Of a stretch of DNA of 64,000 bases, positions 1-14,400 are shown piece by piece. Each line of letters begins with the position of its first letter. Within the stretch, counting starts at the first letter, position 1. This stretch comes from Apis mellifera (taxonomy: Eukaryota; Arthropoda; Insecta; Hymenoptera; Apidae): contig NC_037646.1 in the NCBI RefSeq assembly GCF_003254395.2, positions 2,808,942 to 2,872,941 on the forward strand, read 5' to 3'. A program made the position numbers and the translations under genes. Under the pieces are notes generated by a model. The model ran no database searches. It was not told the origin of the DNA and saw only the letters and a list, made by a program, of their open reading frames with translations.

Positions 1-1508
1 AGAAATGTTAATTAAATAATAATAAATAACTTATTTACTTTTGCTAATTGTTTACAAATCTTAAATTTAATGAGAGTAATATTTATATAAAACAAATTTA
101 TTTACATTTGTAATATCAACGTTGCTAAACCTTATACAAAAGACTATACTTATATTGCTAAATTTTATATTAAGAACTACTATATAATTCTATGGAAATA
201 TATAATAATTTTTCATTTTCTATAAGATATCATTTTTTTTCAAATCTTTTAGAAAATAATTTTCAAAAAATTTTAAAAAAAGTTAATTTAATAATCTTCA
301 AACTTTGCATATTTTTAAATTTATATATAAATTATTAATTTTTAAAATTAATTTTTTTACAAAAAAGACAATAAGAAAAAAAGATTAAAATCATGTTTCA
401 TAAGATACATATATTAGCGATTACAATTTTCTGTCAAATTTTTCATAATTGAATATAGTATGCAATATATCCTAAAAAATCACAGAAATTTAAGTTTTTT
501 CACAATACATATTTTTATATTTTAATTTTAATTTTTATTATTATAATAATGAAAATTCAAAATGATATATTATTTTTTAATTATATTATTTTTAAAAAAA
601 ATTTTCATAAATAAAAAATCTATCTTTCAAATTTTAATAAGAATTGTGTAATTATTATTAAATATACATATATTAATTTAATAGTATATAATTGCAATTT
701 GTAAAATATTATTACTGTTAATATTAAAATAATTCATGTTAATGATAGTTACTTTGAACAATATATATATATATATATTTTTTATATAATATTTTTTTTT
801 ATTTTAATTATTTTAATTTTTATTTTAATTATTTTATTATATAAATATATACATATTTTTAAATAATATGCATTTTCTTGATTTAAAATCAATATAAAAA
901 ATATATAAATATGTTTTAAAATATAATAAAATAAAATTTATTTTTAATTAAGGAATTAAATAAAAATAAAATAAATTTGAATTATTATTATCAATTCCAT
1001 TTGCTCTTTATTTTTCAAATAAATGTTATGTTTTAATTTGAAAAGAAAAAGTATAAAAAAAATTTTATCTTTTGTAAAAATATGTACATATTTTTTACTA
1101 TTAATTTTTCAATATTATGATTTTTTAAATTAAAAAAAATAAAAAAACTATTAGAATAAATTACATTAAAAAAATCTCATTCATAAAAGTGTGTATTTCC
1201 AAAAAACTTACATTTTTATGCTTATTTAGTATACATTGCATTTAATAATTTACTTTTATAAAAAATAATAAATATTGATATAAATATATATTTTTTTAAC
1301 GATTTATCAATTTTTTTTTAAATCTAATTGAAAAAATTAAAAATAAAATAATATTTTAATGTATATATATGTACAAATATGCAAAGTAAAAAAAAAAAAA
1401 TCAATCTGGATTATTTCATATAGTATTTGAATTAATTCTTTTTTTGATATTTATAATTATAATGTTATAAATTTGTTTTATAAATCATATATAGTTTTAA
1501 ATACAAAC
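1..1508. other. ATP6AP2 intron, no coding signal
   Basis: AT-only-looking sequence with poly-T and TA runs. I looked on the minus strand for the expected membrane-anchor exon and found nothing convincing, so it is taken as intron leading off the left edge. Confidence 0.6.
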
Positions 1509-1601
1509 CGTATCTGAAGTATCCCGTTTTTGCCTTTCTAGAGTTACTGAACGGATATGATGTACTTTACTTGCATCATTTGTAAATGCCACAATTAGTA
1601 C
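1509..1601 (-). CDS. ATP6AP2: ATP6AP2 exon 5 with furin-like site
   Basis: 93 nt, residues 240-270, in frame after the previous exon. Encodes VLIVAFTNDA followed by RSVTLERQKRD; RQKR fits the furin consensus RXKR, near the cleavage site of the family. The donor is GTTTGT, so at least one more exon (the membrane anchor) follows outside the window. Confidence 0.82.
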
Positions 1602-3090
1602 CTGAATTAGAATATTAATAGTATTTTATTTTATTATAATATGTACATTAATAAATATTAAAGTTTAAAAATATTATTAAAAATACTTTTTAAATCTTTA
1701 CCTGACCATCATAAGCTTGAATAAATGCATCATGAATAACATTCAAAGCATTATTCAGCAATGATAAAGCTTCTCTAGAAGTAGTTGAATTGCTTCCATA
1801 AGCATCAAAAATAGGTCGCAAACCAGATATAACAAGCCAATAAATATCAGACTTTGAATCTGGTTTAATTGCTGAAGGTGCTTTTTTAGCAATAGCATGA
1901 AGTAACTGAACTTCTTCCAAAAACTTTTTATCTTCTTCCTTGTTTAAACTTAAAGCTCTTAAAGATGTTTCATCAATAGGAGTAGGTTTTAATTCTCCAA
2001 GTGCAGATTGTCCTAGCTGAATTCATATTATATAGAATTATATAGAAATTATTTTTATTAGTGCAATAAATATTAAATTATTTATATTTTATATTTATTA
2101 TTATTAGTGCAATAAATATTAAATTATTATTATTGTATGATTATATTATATTATAATTATATATATTAATAATTATTATATTTTATTATATTTTAATTAT
2201 TATATATTATTATATTTTAATAAATTTAATAATTAATAATTTTATGAAAATATATTAATATTCATTATTTTATACATTATATAAATATTAATGTATTAAA
2301 CAATTATTAAACAAATAATAATAAATACTTTCATTAAAAACTCTTACTTTGTTACTCTTATTTTATTAAAATTAATTATTTTATAATAATACTTACAGCA
2401 TCTAATCCATCACCTAAAGATATTCTCACTAAAGTATTATCATTATCTCTCTCTTCAAGACGTTCTCTAAGAGCTTGCCATGTAGTTTCTTCAACTTCAT
2501 TAACATTTAATGGAAATCTTTTTCCTTTTGGTATATCTAAAGAATCCACTCCTTCTATTGCCACTACAACAACAGCTTCTGGAAGTTTGAATGGATCAGT
2601 GATAGAAATGCCATTCCATATTCCTCTCTATAACGAAAATGATAATATATAATTAAAATTTGAAATATTTCATAATATATCTGCAACAATATATATTTAA
2701 TTTTATATTTAATGTAATTTATATAACTTTTTAATACTATTTGGATTAAAATATCGATTATTAATGAATAAAAAATATATAAAAGAAAATTTAAAGATGC
2801 ACCAGTTTGACAGTGAAACCTAATGCAGCAGCTAATACTTCTTTTAGTAAGCTTTGTTCCACTTCTTCATTTCCATTGAATAAAACACTATTTGGACTAT
2901 GTAAAACTACAAAATCTCCACTTGCTGTAACTATAATAATAAAAAATAATAATATTAAAAAATATTTTAATTTTGCAAATTATTTAAATATTGTACAATA
3001 ATGTACAATTAAATGATATAAAATGAAATATTGTTTGAAAAAGTTACCCATAACTAATGCAGTTATAAAACACAAAAATAATTTCAACAT
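1509..3090 (-). CDS. ATP6AP2: V-ATPase accessory protein 2 / (pro)renin receptor, 3' end outside window
   Basis: Five coding exons on the minus strand (3045-3090, 2803-2930, 2397-2627, 1702-2016, 1509-1601) join in frame with GT-AG introns to about 270 residues. ATP6AP2 is a single-pass membrane protein that associates with the V-ATPase V0 sector, helps its assembly, and is also linked to Wnt/planar polarity signalling. Seen: a hydrophobic signal peptide (residues 1-14, MLKLFLCFITALVM), the N-terminal FVVLHSPNSVLFNG stretch that parallels the family start, the LSLNKEEDKKFLEEVQLLHAI region, and a basic site RQKR (residues 262-265) fitting a furin cleavage consensus just where the family is processed. 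The family's C-terminal transmembrane segment and short cytosolic tail are missing; the donor at 1508 points to a further exon, and I find no candidate for it in 1-1500. It starts 628 bp from the oppositely oriented V0 subunit a gene. Confidence 0.88.
1702..2016 (-). CDS. ATP6AP2: ATP6AP2 exon 4
   Basis: 315 nt, phase 0 at both ends, residues 135-239, acceptor TTCAG and donor GTAAAG. Encodes an acidic, helical luminal segment including FLEEVQLLHAIAKK and DIYWLVISGLRPIFDAYG, which align with the vertebrate FLSELQVLHDI and DLYSLELAGLDEIGKRYG stretches. Confidence 0.9.
2397..2627 (-). CDS. ATP6AP2: ATP6AP2 exon 3
   Basis: 231 nt, phase 0 at both ends, residues 58-134; contains AVVVVAIEGVDSLDIPKG, equivalent to the VMVKGVNKL region of vertebrate ATP6AP2. 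Donor GTAAGT. Confidence 0.88.
2803..2930 (-). CDS. ATP6AP2: ATP6AP2 exon 2
   Basis: Acceptor TTATAG then 128 nt encoding residues 15-57 (starts VTASGDFVVLHSPNSV, ends GFTVKL), donor GTGCAT. Matches the start of the mature luminal domain of the family. Confidence 0.85.
3045..3090 (-). CDS. ATP6AP2: ATP6AP2 exon 1 (signal peptide)
   Basis: The ATG at 3090-3088 opens MLKLFLCFITALVM and the exon stops after the first base of the next codon before a GTAAC donor. The peptide is a short hydrophobic signal sequence, as expected for this secreted/type I membrane protein. Confidence 0.82.
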
Positions 3091-3718
3091 TTTTATTTTA
3101 AAGAATATCTAAAATTTTAAGATAGTAAAAATTCAGACACTCCCTTAAATTCAATACGAATTCACAAACTGATCATATGACATTAATGTAATAGAAAGTT
3201 TAGTAGCAACAACATGTGCTGACATATAGCAACAATTATATGAACTAAAACGTGAATAACAAAATCATGTAGGTAATGTAGTATATATGTAATAGAAAGA
3301 ATAATGTGTATTTTTTAGGTTTTTTTATTTTTAAAAATCAAAAGATTATTTTTTAATTTCAAAATATTAATAATAAATTAATATTTCATTTTAATTAAAT
3401 TTTTAATTTTTCTATGAAAATAGATAATATTTACAGAACTGTTAGTTGTCGCTAGTGTAGTTTCTGGGCGTTAACTAAAAATATGAATAGCGATATACCT
3501 TCAATTCGTAATTTATGCCTGTCTCACCTCGTGACTACTTTATTGATTACTTTTGTAATCGAAATCGGGAAGTGTGTTAATCTGTTAAATGTTTGGCAAG
3601 AAGAAGCTACGTTGAAGCAATTTTATTTCTAATCGTCTTTTTCTGTTTTACTTAACAATTTTTTTTTCATATTAAATACAATTTTTTTTTTTAACCTAAT
3701 AACTTATTGAAATTTAAT
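3091..3718. promoter_or_regulatory. Shared divergent promoter region of ATP6AP2 and V0 subunit a
   Basis: The 628 bp between the two opposed start codons are the only space for both 5' UTRs and promoters. The part from about 3430 to 3620 is clearly richer in G and C than the flanks (CpG-containing stretches such as GTCGCTAGTG and CACCTCGTGACTAC), as expected of 5' UTR or core promoter. No TATA box at a convincing distance and no exact palindromic TFEB/CLEAR site were seen. Confidence 0.6.
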
Positions 3719-3835
3719 ATGGGATCACTTTTTCGAAGCGAAGAGATGACCTTGTGTCAACTCTTCTTACAAAGTGAAGCAGCTTATGCCTGTGTTTCAG
3801 AACTTGGAGAACTTGGCCTTGTACAGTTTCGAGAT
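3719..3835 (+). CDS. Vha100-1: V0 subunit a exon 1
   Basis: ATG followed by GSLFRSEEMTLCQLFLQSEA (residues 1-39), ending at a GTAAGT donor, phase 0. The MGxLFRSEEM start is characteristic of the family, so the start is well supported. Confidence 0.95.
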
Positions 3836-5831
3836 GTAAGTATAATATAATTAAAAGATGTAAAATATTTTTGAATTTTTTTTGTCATTTTTATTATTTC
3901 AATAAATTTTTATATTAGGATATCTATTCATAACTTAAAAAAAGAAAATAAATAATATTTTCTTCAAAATTATTTAAAACATAATTTTTAATGAACAGTG
4001 ATATTTCATATATCTACAAATAATTATATATTGATATAAAATTTTTATTTTTGAGTAAGATTCAAATAATTTCTTAAATCAAAATATCTCACATATTTAA
4101 TTTATTAATTAAAAAGAAATAATATTAATAATATATATTATATATATATAATATTATTTTATAATTTTATTATTTTATATATCAACTTGTGTTTGTATAG
4201 CTTAATCCTGATGTTAATGCTTTCCAACGAAAATTTGTTAATGAAGTACGTCGTTGTGATGAAATGGAACGTAAATTACGATATTTGGAAAAAGAAATTA
4301 AAAAAGATGGTATTCCTATGCTCGATACTGGAGAAAATCCAGAAGCTCCACAACCCAGAGAAATGATAGATCTTGAAGCAACATTTGAAAAATTAGAAAA
4401 TGAATTACGAGAAGTTAATCAAAATGCAGAAACACTTAAACGTAACTTCTTGGAGTTGACTGAATTGAAGCATATACTTCGAAAAACACAAGTTTTCTTC
4501 GATGAGGTAAGAATGAATTTATTAAAATTTTTATGTAAAGTGTTTATGTAAAATTTTATACTAGAGCTTAAATATGTAAAAAGTATAATATAATATTTTT
4601 TTAACTTGCACGAAAAATAAATAATGTATATTATTACATATGTTTACTACATATTATAACAAATATATACATATATGTACTACTATTAATATATAGCATA
4701 GGGAATGTATAACATTTTTATAACTCTGTAAATAATGATTTTAACAATGATTGATTTATATTTAAATGTTACATAATTAAAAAAAAACTGCATGTTATAT
4801 TACTGAATTTTATTTAATTTGTTATATTGTGATTTTAAGCATGTCTTCTACTTTTTAAATAAAAATCAAATTTTTAATGAAAAATATTGAAATAATATTA
4901 AATATTGAAATTCATTTATTACATAATATAAACTTAATATTTTAAAAAAATTTAACTAATAATTATATAGAAATTGAATAAATAATTTAAAAAAATTTGA
5001 ATAATATAACAAAATGTTACTTGAATTAATTTTTGTTAAAAGCATTATTTATAGAGATATTTATTTTAATACACATATGATGGATTTGGATAATGGAAAT
5101 AATTTTACACAATAAAATATGGTAAAAATCATTTAATAAAATTGTGATTGAAGCTTTATTTCTTCAATTATAAAAATTAAAATATTCAATTTATTTAATT
5201 GATAATAATTAGTCATTAAATTAAAATTCCATTCAATTAACTAATTAAGAACGTAAAATAATAGATACTATATAAATAATGTATCAAAAATAGTTTTATA
5301 GAAATTATAAAATTTCATAATATTCAAATTTAATATAAAATTAGTAAAATTATATTAATCTTGCATAGCAATTGAAATTTAAAAAAATTAAAATTTTTTT
5401 AGCATATAAGCAAATCCGTATAAATAATTAGCATATACAAGCATTACAAATTTTTATGAGAGATTGTACATATTATAGTATTATTAATAGTATTATTAAT
5501 ATTACTATATATTATAGTATTATTAATATAGTACATATTAGTATTATTATATGATGAACTGATAAAATGATTAGTTATTATATGATTATGTGAATATATA
5601 TTATAATTATATCATTTAATGTATTATTTACTTTTTTCTTTTATAAAATTTGCTTATAATTGCCTATAAAAATAATTAGAATAATCAGAATAGAGTATAA
5701 ATTAATTATTTATGAACACAAACTAAAAGATGAATTGATTTTTTTTTTCATTTTTAATGTAACTTTATTAAACAAGTTTGACAATTGAGTTTCTATAATT
5801 TTATAAATGTATATAAATTATTAAATAAAAT

Positions 5832-5895
<64 letters not shown>

Positions 5896-8418
5896 TATAA
5901 AATTTGAATTCCTAAAAAGTTTTGATATATATTATTATATTCATTATTGTTCACTATTGAATTATTGTGTCTTTAATATATTTTATTATGAATTTTAAAA
6001 ATGCAATTTATGTAATAAATAAAACAAAAAGCTTCAATCAAAATTTTATTATTTTCATTTTCACTTTATTTTTTCATATGAAACTATTCTTAAAATTTTT
6101 TTACAAATATAGAATTAATTATGAAAAAAAGAATAAATGTATATCTCTCATAATTATTTTATATATATAATTTAAAAGTTTATAAAATAATTGATCCAAG
6201 TTTTTTCATATATATGTATATGAAAAGAATTTTATAATATATGTATATATTATAAACTTTTAAATTAAAATTGTAATAAATATATATAAATAAACATATG
6301 TATTATTATTTTTATTCACTATTCTTAAAATACTTTTAAATATATGAATTTTAATATTATTAAATAATTAAAATAAAAATAAAATTTATATAAAAATAAA
6401 ATCAAAAAATAGTAATAAAAAATTTTTAATTTTTAAGAGAGATATTCATATACTCTATTTATTATAATACATTATATATACACATGTAAATACACAATTA
6501 TTTCATTATTAAATTGATTTTCAAAAAATATATTAATGAAAAGTTAATTTCATAATTTTAACATTTCGTAAGTAAAGAATTTTACTTCAAATTTTTTTGT
6601 AATTTTTAATTTCAATATACTACAATAGTTCTTTTTTTTAAATGATATATTTTTTTACAAAGAAACGATCAATAAAAATAAGATACAAACATTTTCAAAT
6701 ATTATAGATTTTTATTTCTTTAACTAATAAAAAATTACAATTTACATATACAATTTTATTATATATATTTGCAATTTGAATGCAAATTGAAACAATTTGT
6801 ATATTTAATAAATAAATATTTTGTATAATTAATTTTATTATGAAAAATATTGTGTGATTATTTACAATATCTTTTCAATATCTTATCTTAAAAAATTCTT
6901 TTAAAAAAATAATTTCTTTTAAAAAAAATATTAATGTAATAATTAAAATTGGAAAAAATTTTTGAAAAAAAAAATGTTTTTATGTATATCAAATTAGTTT
7001 TTATGAATGCAACTTTCATTAAAATATTTTTTGTTAGATACATATTAATATGTTTTATAAATATCAAGATAATATGTTCTTAATAAATATTAAGAATAAC
7101 AATCAAAATTTTAAAATGTATTAAAATTCAAAAAATTTCGAATTTTCAAATCTCAAAATTTTATTATTTTTGAAACTTTTAATATTTCAAAAATAATAAT
7201 TTATATAAATATTAATATATAAGTATAATAATTTGTGTAATTTGTGAAAGTGTAAATATTGATAATATGGATTTATACTTATTTAATTAATCTTATAATA
7301 CTTATTAATGTAATACTTATTAAATTAATAATCCAATTAAATTTAAACTTAAAATTTTTTAAATATATTTTTTAATTTATGATATTATTATAATAGAAGA
7401 AAAAATGAAATATAAAAATTTACTTTTTTACAAGTTAAAAGAAAAACTATTGTATTATTATATACTATTAGTTGATTATGAATTTGAATTTAATTCCTTA
7501 AGAATAGATTATTTCATTTGATATAATTTTGATATATAATCCATGCTAATATAAATATAATTATTAAGAGTTTAAAGAATTTCAGAATTCAAAAAAAAAA
7601 CATTTTGAAGTATTTTGAGTTTCGAGAGTTTTTGAAAATTTCGAAATTTTATAAATTTTGGATTCGAATTGCGAATTTAAAAATCAAAATTTTCTATTTC
7701 TAATAAATATCATTCATATATATGTTCAATGAGACATAAAATGAATAATAAATTTTAACAAGTATTAAATAATAACAGATTTCAAATATTGACACCTCTT
7801 GGAATATAAAAACTTTAAATTAATATATCCTAAAAATTATATTCTAATAATACATTTCTTTTAAAATTAAAATTTGAGAAACTATTATTTAAAAGTTGAT
7901 TCATTATTTAGTTTTAAATATATGAATTAAAGTTTTAAAGATTAATTATATACAATTATATTAAAACAAATTGAAAAAAGAAATTATATATAAATAATTC
8001 ATTTGAAAATAATAAAGTTCAATTTCTTTTTTAAATTGTTTAATAATATTTATTTTAAATTGATATAATGCTATATTTAATTTTAATTTTTCCTGAGAGA
8101 TATCATTATGATCAATCTGTTGTTATTTGAAATATGGAAATTGATAATTTATCTTACATTTTTCTCATCATATACAGACAATTCATACACATTTACACAA
8201 TTTATGTAAGTATACATATATACATATATATATATATATGTATATTATATGTACAGATAAAAATTACGATAAATTTTTTTATACTTAATTAGTAAATTTA
8301 TATATATAATTGAAAATGTTTAATGTTAGAAAATGAAGAAGAAAATACATATCTATTTATTAATAAAAAATTTTATTTATATAAATTTACTAATAAATCT
8401 ACATTTAATGTAATTTAA

Positions 8419-8459
<41 letters not shown>

Positions 8460-11400
8460 AATAAAATTTAATTTCTTACAAAATAATATTTCAATTATAT
8501 GAAGTAATCAATTCTATTTCTTGGAAATTATTTGATGTCAATATATATTAATAATTAAAAAAAAAAATCGCGATTATAATTACAATTTTTTTTAAACTAT
8601 TTTTTTATACTATAATTTAAATATGATTTTAATTTTATATTTAATCATCTTGTTTATTATTTGTAATTGTTGATATTTATAAAAAGTTGTATTCTTTGAT
8701 ATCAAATTATTCCTTAAAAATCGAAGTTTCGTAATCTTTATATTAATATTTTACAAAAAATTAAATTTTATAATATACACAATTATTCATACATTGATTA
8801 ATAATTTTCATCTTTCATATAAAAATGACAATAATTTAATTAGAAAGATGTAAATTTGGATATTTTATTTTTATTTTAATAATAGAAAATTAAATATAAT
8901 TTAAACTTTCTGCTTTTTCTTCATATGTATATACATAATGTTAACGGCTTAAACTATTTCTTTATTTCTAAATTTTTTTGTTATATTTATTTAATTATTG
9001 TAAATATAATACAAATATAATACAATTCAAATATCTAAATAATTTTTATAAACATTGAGTATATTAATATTTGGCAGCACTTTTGGTATGTATAAAATTT
9101 GTTTAAATTAATATTTATTATTTTAGTTTATATAAATATAATGTTTCTAATATGATGAATTTTGTAATCAAATAATACATAATATTATTATAATAATAAT
9201 AATAATAAATAATATATAAATTTTGCTAATCAATAATTATATAATGTTTCAATTAAGATTTTGATAAATAATTATTTGTTATATATATATTTTTTATATA
9301 AAAATATATATTTTTTAAATATCAGAATTATTTAAGTTTATAAAATTTTTTTATAAAATATGATATAATAGTTATATATTTAATTATATAATATTGTAAT
9401 TTTTTAATCAAATGTTTTTTGGATACAAATGTAAATAAATATGTCATTATGAAATTTATTAATTTATTAAATAGATTTTATTATATAAATTTAATTTAAT
9501 AATTAGATTTTATAACGTATGTAATTGATTAAAATGCATGGTAACAAAAATTGTATTATTTGTGTTTGATATCGATTTTATCTGTTGTAATATTGCTTCA
9601 TAATATTATATAATAGAAGCAAGATTATTTTACGAGATATAAAGTAAATTATAATTACGAAACAAATTCTAATGCTATTGATATTAAGCTGTTTTTGTTT
9701 TGTATTACTAATGATATCATTGAGTGATTTTAGGATTATTAATGTGTTAGTGTTGTCAATTAACCAAGTTGCAGAATTGCAAAGGACACAAGTCACTATA
9801 TAAGCCCTATCTCCCTATGTCCTTTATATTTCCTATATTTTTACAATAAATTAAACAATTTCGAATATATTTTGTCGTTAACTGTTTTATTAAAGGTTTA
9901 TTATTAATAATCATGTTAAAATTATTTTATATTTAATAAACAATTTTTCAGTTTCTCAAAATTTCTAAAATTTTAATTTTTCTAAATTTTAAAATTGAAA
10001 AATCATTTTATTTTATCTATGTGTATATATATTTATGTATATATTTATATATGCAGGATGAATCATGTTAATGGCTTTTTTAAGGGAAATGAAAAATACA
10101 AATAAATATAAGTATTTATATTTTGTTTTAATAATTATTTAATAATTAACGTTAACACAATTTATTTATATTAATTGTTTATATTAATGTATTTATATAA
10201 AAAATCAATAGAGATGACAAAATTTCATATTGCTATAAGAAATATTGCAAATAGTGTTATATTAACAAAATATTTATTAATTAATTAATTTAATTTATTC
10301 TTATAGAAGATCATCTTTCTCAAAGAAATTGTGAATTAATATAAAATATTTATTTTTAATATAAAAATTAGAATTTGAATAAATCAATCTTTAGTTTCAA
10401 ATTTTTCTTATTATAGTTATTCAAAATTTTATTACTCTTATTATTTTCAATTTTATATAAATCTCTATATATATAATGTATTAAATATCAAATAATTCAA
10501 TATATTTTTATAAATATTTAATTAATTATTAGATTTGTAATTTAGTATTTTCTTTATATTTATATAAAAAAATGGACTGTAATAGATTTCATTAATTTTA
10601 AAAATTAGATTACATTTAAAATTGAAAGGGTTAATTTTATATTCATATTATTTAAATATATATTCATATTGTTTATATGTATGTACATATGTTATCATAA
10701 ATTTAGTAATTCTATTATATTTATTAAAGTCATAGAAAATAATAGAAAAATTCAGATACAAGAGAAAAGAGCACAATGTCTTATATATAAATATATTTCA
10801 AGAGAAGAAGTATTAGTCTAAATAACTTTCTTATTTTTAATAGAATGAAAAATAATTATTATATATTCAATAATAAGTATTAAATTGTTTTGAAAGAGAA
10901 ATATGATGGACAAATATCACTTTGAGCGTCTATAATGCGAACAAAAAAATTGTCATGTCATTTTAATATTATGTAATAATTTCATCATCTTTTCAATCTG
11001 GAAGTCGTGATCTGCTTTCCATTATATTTTTCCATTATATTATATTCATTATAAAGTGTAAAAAATATATATATATTTTTATAATAAAAAAAAATATCAG
11101 TAAAAATTTCATTGAAAAAAAAAAAAATGATCTTAAAACACTTTTTTTTATCATATTTCTTAAAATGCAATGTATAAAAAATTATGCTATTTTATTAAAA
11201 AAAAAACAAATTGTGCACATTTTTTATTTATTAAAAAAGAGAAGAAAGAGATGTTCTTCAGTTAGGATATCTTGCATATTACATTTATTAAACTTGTATT
11301 ATGTATATAAAATGATTATATAATATATTGTACAATTGAAAGATTTTTAATTAAAATATTTAATAAATTCTAGTTTTTTTAAGTAAAAATTAAATTTATT

Positions 11401-14400
11401 ATTATTACTATAGTTAATTATATATTAGAATTAATTATATTATATTAATTCAATTTAATTTTTTGGATAAATCTAAATTATTACAAATAATTTAATATTT
11501 TAATTTTGTTTCAAAAAATTGATTTTTTATTATTATTGTTAATTATTTAACTATGTTAATTTAAATGAAAATAATTCAATACTATAAGGTACAGAAAAGC
11601 AAAAATTAAATATTATATAGTAAAAATATTTAGATTTTCAATTAAAAATATAATCATAAAGTATTTCAACATCATTCAATATAAAACGTAATCATTATTT
11701 ATTTTATATTCTTAATATTACTCTTGCAAATAGCGATTCTCAACTCGCAGTAATAATTGATGATTTTTTATATGCAATATATTATATCATAAAAAAATTT
11801 CAATATTGATTGAAATTAATGTTTATTGAATGTTTTAATACAAAAACATAAAACATAAAAAAAACATGCTCTCTTATCCTATTGATATCATTGAGAAATT
11901 AGTATAAAAATAAATTTTATTTAATAATCATTTATTTATATATTTATTTTAAATATTTCATATATTGAAATTAAATCTAAATGTTAATAAAAATATAATT
12001 TTATTTTTATAATTATATGTTATCCTTCATTTGTACAATATTTCAATTCAACTTTCATTAATTCTATTAATCAGAAATTTGATCAAAATTTCTATGTAGT
12101 AACATATTGCATTAAAATTTTTATAAAGGGATCAAATTGGTGCTTGGAATGTTAAATATTTAAAAATTAGCATGTATATATTATTAACTCAAGAATGATA
12201 ATTTAAATATGTTTTTAAAATTATATTTATCTTATATGTTTGCATGAAGCATGCCAAATATTGTAAATATTATATACATATGTATTTATAAATGTGCATA
12301 TATAAGAAATGTTAAATGTGCATGTAATAATTTTTCTAAGAAAAATTTTAAACAAAAACAAAACAGTTACGTGTTTCATTAAAATTCTAAATTATCTAAC
12401 ATTTTAGTTACTTCCATAAAAGTACTTTAATATAAGTTTTATATTACAGTAAAAAATGAATGTTATCACATAGGAGAGTCATATTTAGTCATATTAGTTA
12501 TCATCTGATGAAATATAAAATATTCGATTACGTTAACTTCAATGAAATGAAAATAGTAAAAAATTTCGTGTGAACCAATAAATATTATAACGATAATTTT
12601 TTGTTAAATATATTTAAAATTTTTCTATTAATATATTTCTTAAAAATCATTAATTTTTTTTTAATGGAATTTGTATCATTATAACAGTTATTAAAAAACA
12701 ATATTCATACTTTCAAATCAATTTTTCATATTATTATGATTAGATATCGAAAGATTATAATATATATTTTATAAAATTATATATTAAAAAATTATTTTGT
12801 AGAATATTACATATTAATTTTTTTATATATAAATTCAAATATTCATATATAATATTAATATATTTGATATATATATATATATATCAAATATATATATCAT
12901 ATATGAATTATGAATATCTTATATTTATTCTTTAATTAATTCATTTAAAGATCAATAATGAAATATAAATATATATAATTATGATAGCGATTTTAAAATT
13001 TAAAAAAATATATATATAAGAAAAAAGTTTTATTATAGTAATATTTTTTTATTCATTTCTTATATTTTTTATAAAAATTTTCTATTTCATTCAAATAAAA
13101 ATACATAATATATAATATGTATAACATATTTTCATAATAGATTAAATCTCGAAAATATTATAACAACAAAGAAACAATTATAATTGAACGAATTATGTAT
13201 GTATTAAAATGTTTCTTTTGTTATGAATAACTGAAAATTTATATATATAATTATATTTCATTTAATTCCAATCTTCATCAATCTTTTAAAATAAAGTTTT
13301 AAAATAAGAAAAAAAATTTAACAATATAAATTATATTTTTTTTTTTAATTGCACAAAATTAAAAATTCTTTTATTAAATATATATATAAAAATATTTAAA
13401 AATTATATTCTATTTTATATATTTATTTATTATATTAATCCTTTGCGAACGTCTATAAATAATTATTAGAAAATTTCTTTTCAATTTTGTTAATAATAAT
13501 TTTTATAAATACATATCAATCTTTTAATAATATTAATATCTTATTTAATGATCACTTATACATTGATAAATTAACTATTTAATAAATTTTTTAATAGATA
13601 AAAATATTAATTATATATATATAATAAAATTAAAATAATAAAAGTTAAATTATGTATAATTATTTACTAATAAATTATGTAGAATAATTTATGTCATAAA
13701 AAAAACAAAAATTGTAATGTATAAAATATATATAAATATATATGTATAAAATATATCTATAAAATATACAAAGATTTATAATCATATTATAATCAATAAC
13801 GAATAATTTTATATAAAAATAGATTGAAAATATAAAATAATATTTTTTCACGTTCAAATTAAATTTTCTTGAAAAATATTTTTATTTCATATTTTTTATT
13901 TATTTTTGTGTTTAGAATGTAATTTATATTCAACAATTATTTACTCGTATTTAGTCGATAATTCCATAAACCAAATTCACGTGTATTCGACAAATTTTAA
14001 TTTTAATTTATTTACTTAAAAATACATATGAGGAGACTTTATTCTTATTTTTTACTTATTTTTGTATATAGACTTAAGTTTTTTTATTTGTTTCGTAATT
14101 AATATATTATAATAAAAAAAGAATATTATGTAATATATTCATATTATTCTCAAAATAAAATTTATATTTTTTAACATATTTTTTAATATTATTTTTTCAG
14201 CATTAAATGATCAAGTCCGCAAAGGATTAAAATATATTTTATTTACAATTATATATTATAATATGAGACAAAATGAAAATTTCAAATTTTTGAATGTAAT
14301 TAAAAATTGTTATTTATTTCTAATCGTTTCTATCATGATTCAAAATAATAATAATAATAATAATATTCATAAAAGAATTCTATGATTGAAAATATTTTCA

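Noticed and set aside
9578..9796. Minus-strand open frame of 72 codons over the docking region.
   Set aside because: C-terminal two thirds are low-complexity AT-type residues and there is no family resemblance; the complementarity to exon 3a explains the local base composition better.
14206..14360. Open stretch after a TTTTTTCAG acceptor at about 14200.
   Set aside because: Composition is AT-driven and it has no family match or proper donor in phase.
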